Shown here in pieces: positions 12,767 to 14,979 of a stretch of DNA of 14,979 nucleotides. The DNA lies in the NCBI GenBank assembly GCA_038211505.1, contig JBBQVO010000072.1:1-14979 (forward strand). Reading direction: 5' to 3'. This DNA is from JBBQVO01 sp038211505 (GTDB lineage Bacteria; Chloroflexota; Dehalococcoidia; DSTF01; JACRBR01). The first letter of the stretch is position 1; each line of letters begins with the position of its first letter. A program made the position numbers and the translations under genes. The notes beneath the pieces are model-generated. The model was not told the DNA's origin. It worked only from the letters and a program-made list of their open reading frames with translations, and did no database searches.

Positions 12767-13270
12767 TCAGTACTGAATCGTGGCTCCGTACATCCTCGCC
12801 ACGATCTTGCCGTTCTGGTTTGTGTACGTCGTCTCGCGCCGCGTGATCAGCATCGGGCCGAGGCTGCCGGTCGCTTCTTCGAACCCGGCGATCTTCGTGC
12901 GCGCGGTGATCGTGTCGCCGGCGCAGATCACGTCGCCCTCCGGCGCATCGGGGAAGTATTCATAGTCGGTGCCGCCATTCAGGACACGCTTGTACGGGAT
13001 CGAGAAGCCACGCCCACCCATCTCACCCGGCGTCGGTGCGCCGCTGGCCGGACGAAAGATCGGCGTGCCGAGAAATCCTGGTGGCGCGACAATACCGCGA
13101 TAGCCGCGCGCCTTCGCGGCCGCCTCGTCGAAGAAGATGGCGTCGACGTGTCCGACGGCGCGCGCGAACATGCGGCAGTTCGTCTTCTCAACGTCCATCA
13201 CGCTCGCCGGCCCTTCGGCCCCGACGGCGGCGCGCATCTCGTCAGTGATCACGGAGTCAGCCGTCGTCAT
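12767..13270 (-). CDS. Hotdog-N (MaoC dehydratase N-terminal / FAS1-like) subunit (pair 2)
   Basis: The product is 167 aa, a paralogue of the pair 1 hotdog-N protein: ITDEMRAAVG, CRMFARAVGHVDAIFFDE (32-49), IVAPPGFLGTPIF (59-71), GRGFSIPYKRVLNGGTDYEY (86-105) and DVICAGDTI. The D-P-I-H stretch of the pair 1 protein is D-A-I-F here, so a histidine is lost and this copy cannot be catalytic by that dyad. It probably forms the substrate-pocket half of a heteromer with the protein at 12633-12205. The ATG at 13270 has GGAG about 11 nt upstream. It is the first gene of the operon and follows a strong promoter. Confidence 0.83.
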   Translation of the reverse strand: MTTADSVITDEMRAAVGAEGPASVMDVEKTNCRMFARAVGHVDAIFFDEAAAKARGYRGIVAPPGFLGTPIFRPASGAPTPGEMGGRGFSIPYKRVLNGGTDYEYFPDAPEGDVICAGDTITARTKIAGFEEATGSLGPMLITRRETTYTNQNGKIVARMYGATIQY

Positions 13271-13337
13271 CGGTCACTCATCTCCGTCCGCCGCCGCCGC
13301 GCGCATCTGACGTGCACGTAAGGTTGACAGCTTCCCG

Positions 13338-13366
13338 ATCATACGACCGCCCTCAGGTAGCGTCAA
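13338..13366 (-). promoter_or_regulatory. Sigma-70 type promoter of the hydratase/SDR operon
   Basis: On the minus strand TTGACG (plus 13361-13366), a 17-nt spacer and TATGAT (plus 13338-13343) each match five of six consensus bases. The predicted transcription start is near 13331, giving a leader of about 60 nt before the ATG at 13270. No other good promoter is seen inside the operon. Confidence 0.7.
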
Positions 13367-13443
13367 CGGAGGATCGCAGGATCAGATTTTGCGCCGTCTC
13401 GGCCCACTCGACTACGATCTCTGTCAGGAAACCGATTCTCGAC

Positions 13444-13974
13444 ATGCTGGAAGGACCCATGCGCAAAGCGGTCGATGCCAAGGCGGAGAAGAGCGGATTC
13501 TGGATCTTCTCGACGTATCGGGTGGAGTTCGGGACGCGCACATACTTCGAATGCAGCCGATCGCTCTTCCGTCTGATTCGCGATCCGCAGGCGATTGTCC
13601 CGGTTGGCGACCACGCCGGAAAGACTCTGTGGTCAGTCTGGGACGAATTCTTCTGGGATACGGACGGCCATACGCAGGAAGAGATCGAACTGCTGGCATG
13701 GGACCGGCAGCGGCGCCACACGGGCCGGCTCGAACGGCTGCGGAAGATACGCGCCCGGCCGGAGGCCGCGGATCGCCGCCGTGAGCTGATTCCGGAGGAC
13801 ACGCGCGTCTTCGTCTGGTCGCGCGACGGCGGCTGCTGCACATCCTGCGGCGCCGAGGATGATCTGCAGTACGACCACGTCATCCCGCACGCGAAGGGCG
13901 GCGGCAGCGCGCCCGAGAACATCCAGTTGCTGTGCGGCGACTGCAACCGCGCCAAGGGCGATGCCATCGCTTGA
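13444..13974 (+). CDS. HNH endonuclease-domain protein
   Basis: The product is 176 aa from this start. The C-terminal HNH domain (about 118-176) is complete: zinc ligands C132-x-x-C135, DH at 144-145, N159, and C164-x-x-C167. The CTSCG, YDHVIPHAKGG, NIQLLCGDCNRAKG order is diagnostic. The N-terminal 115 residues are not recognised: a Trp/Phe-rich segment (SGFWIFSTYRVEF, and LWSVWDEFFWDTDG around 61-74) then a charged helix rich in Arg and Glu. HNH proteins of this size can be homing-like, restriction-related or repair nucleases; the target is unknown. The start is uncertain: ATG at 13444 has AGGAA 13 nt upstream, and ATG at 13459 has AAGGA only 3 nt upstream. It is divergent from the hydratase operon. 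Confidence 0.8.
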   Translation: MLEGPMRKAVDAKAEKSGFWIFSTYRVEFGTRTYFECSRSLFRLIRDPQAIVPVGDHAGKTLWSVWDEFFWDTDGHTQEEIELLAWDRQRRHTGRLERLRKIRARPEAADRRRELIPEDTRVFVWSRDGGCCTSCGAEDDLQYDHVIPHAKGGGSAPENIQLLCGDCNRAKGDAIA

Positions 13975-13991
13975 CGACGAGGGTTGGATTC

Positions 13992-14020
13992 TTGATCGAG
14001 AAGATCGCGCGCGATAGACT
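13992..14020 (+). promoter_or_regulatory. Possible promoter of hppA
   Basis: TTGATC (13992-13997), a 17-nt spacer and TAGACT (14015-14020); each box matches four of six consensus bases. The predicted start near 14027 would place the hairpin at 14035-14054 inside the hppA leader. Confidence 0.35.
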
Positions 14021-14034
14021 TGCGCGGCTCTCAG

Positions 14035-14058
14035 GGAGGTGCGTGGGCGCCTCCTTTT
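14035..14058 (+). terminator. Rho-independent-type terminator, either of the HNH gene or in the hppA leader
   Basis: GGAGGTGC (14035-14042) pairs with GCGCCTCC (14047-14054), with one G-T wobble, over a GTGG loop and is followed by TTTT (14055-14058). It lies 60 nt after the HNH stop and 56 nt before the hppA start. A second small stem, CTCGCC/GGCGAG (14081-14086 with 14092-14097), directly precedes the hppA ribosome-binding site. Confidence 0.6.
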
Positions 14059-14113
14059 GTGTGTCCGAACATTGACGTATCTCGCCCTCGTGGCGAGCGG
14101 GAGGAGACCGCCG

Positions 14114-14979
14114 ATGACGCTGGTATGGTTGGTGCCGGTCACGGGGCTGGCAGCCGTGCTGTTCGCCCTTTGGCTGGCCTACGACGTGCTCCGGCGCGAC
14201 ACGGGCACCGCCGCGATGCAAGAGATCGCCGGCATGATCTTCGAAGGCGCGATGGCGTTCCTCTCCCGCCAGTACAAAACGATCGGCGCGCTCGCCATCG
14301 TCACGGCGGTAGGCGTGGCGGTTCTCGTCGGGTCGATCTCTGACGGCGTCAAGCCTGTGCAGTTCCAGGACGGCCAGGTCACGTTCGCCACCGCTACCGT
14401 CATCGGCCGCTGGGAAGAGGGCCTCCTCACCGGCATCGCCTTCCTCGTCGGCGCCATCTGCTCCGGGCTCGCCGGCTACATCGGCATGTTCATCGCCGTC
14501 CGCTCAAACGTGCGTACTGCAGCGGCGGCGCAGAAGAGCCTGAAGGACGCCGTCACCGTCTCGCTTCGCGGCGGCGCGGTCTCCGGCTTCCTCGTCGTCG
14601 CGCTGAGCCTGCTCGGCGTCTCTGGCATCTTCCTCGTCTACAGCCGCATCCTCGATAACCCGCCCGAGATCGCGCCGTTCCTCATCGTCGGATTCGGCTT
14701 CGGCGCCAGTTTCGTGGCTTTGTTCGCCCAGCTCGGCGGCGGTATCTACACGAAGGCCGCCGACGTCGGCGCCGACCTCGTCGGCAAGGTCGAAGCGGGC
14801 ATCCCCGAGGACGACGCGCGCAACGCCGCCGTTGTGGCCGACCTTGTTGGCGATAACGTCGGCGACTGCGCCGGCCGTGGCGCCGACCTGTTCGAGTCGA
14901 TGTCGGCCGAGAACATCGGCGCCATGATCCTCGGCGTCGCCATCTTCTCCGTGACGCACAAGATCGAGTGGATCATGTT
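14114..14979 (+). CDS. hppA: Membrane-bound proton/sodium-translocating pyrophosphatase, N-terminal part
   Basis: 288 codons are present before the window ends, out of the roughly 650-750 expected. Residues 3-24 and about 55-75, 105-130, 155-177 and 187-208 are hydrophobic membrane segments. The pyrophosphate-binding motif DVGADLVGKVE (217-227) and the following GIPEDDARN and DNVGDCAGRGADLFES (247-262) are diagnostic of membrane pyrophosphatases. GMIFEGAMAFLSRQY (40-54) is also typical. The enzyme uses pyrophosphate hydrolysis to pump H+ (or Na+) across the cytoplasmic membrane. The residues that decide K+ dependence and ion choice lie mainly beyond the window edge, so the class is not assigned. 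GGGAGGAG lies 7 nt before the ATG. Confidence 0.95.
   Translation, partial: MTLVWLVPVTGLAAVLFALWLAYDVLRRDTGTAAMQEIAGMIFEGAMAFLSRQYKTIGALAIVTAVGVAVLVGSISDGVKPVQFQDGQVTFATATVIGRWEEGLLTGIAFLVGAICSGLAGYIGMFIAVRSNVRTAAAAQKSLKDAVTVSLRGGAVSGFLVVALSLLGVSGIFLVYSRILDNPPEIAPFLIVGFGFGASFVALFAQLGGGIYTKAADVGADLVGKVEAGIPEDDARNAAVVADLVGDNVGDCAGRGADLFESMSAENIGAMILGVAIFSVTHKIEWIM

Noticed and set aside
13312..13443. Extended N-terminus of the HNH protein from 13312
   Set aside because: The extra 44 residues are low in protein character, have no ribosome-binding site and overlap the operon promoter on the other strand.

Overview
The window is high-GC bacterial DNA, densely coded and mostly without insertion sequences. 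I see no tRNA, rRNA, CRISPR array or transposase. The gene content suggests an uncultured, aerobic or facultative, soil- or water-type bacterium. It includes a PhaQ-like PadR repressor with a phasin, an SCO6745-type protein, hotdog hydratase pairs, SDR enzymes resembling peroxisomal multifunctional enzyme 2 (MFE-2), and a membrane pyrophosphatase. Chloroflexota or Actinomycetota would fit; I lean to Chloroflexota, but this is inference and the phylum is not proven here.

Left end (1-1384): a polyhydroxyalkanoate (PHA) granule module. A PhaQ-like repressor and a fragment of a probable PHA synthase accessory subunit run leftwards. A phasin runs rightwards and ends at a clear terminator. The region between them holds a strong promoter and three nested inverted repeats that are good operator candidates.

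Middle (1445-8744): mostly single genes. In order they are an MBL-fold hydrolase, a HAD-family hydrolase, an acetyl-CoA hydrolase/4-hydroxybutyrate CoA-transferase family protein, a frameshifted PaaI-type thioesterase overlapping a SAM methyltransferase, an SCO6745-like winged-helix protein, a GNAT acetyltransferase, a membrane-anchored hypothetical protein and a small acidic protein. The 3031-3352 gap and the 3' side of the CoA-transferase carry GC-rich palindromes.

Right (8838-13366, minus strand): one probable six-gene operon reading leftwards from a TTGACG-N17-TATGAT promoter. Its order is hotdog-N, hotdog-C, hotdog-N, hotdog-C, SDR, SDR. This looks like the hydratase-2 and (3R)-hydroxyacyl-CoA dehydrogenase parts of MFE-2, split into separate proteins and duplicated. 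Every intergenic gap in this operon contains a different inverted or tandem repeat. Two gaps share a 28-bp palindromic element.

Far right (13444-14979): an HNH endonuclease-like protein, followed by the N-terminal 288 codons of a membrane proton/sodium-pumping pyrophosphatase (hppA). Its leader contains a terminator-like hairpin. A unifying reading, inferred only, is a carbon-storage and acyl-CoA region: (R)-3-hydroxyacyl-CoA made or consumed by the split MFE-2 enzymes and acyl groups handled by the CoA-transferase could feed the PHA machinery at the left end.
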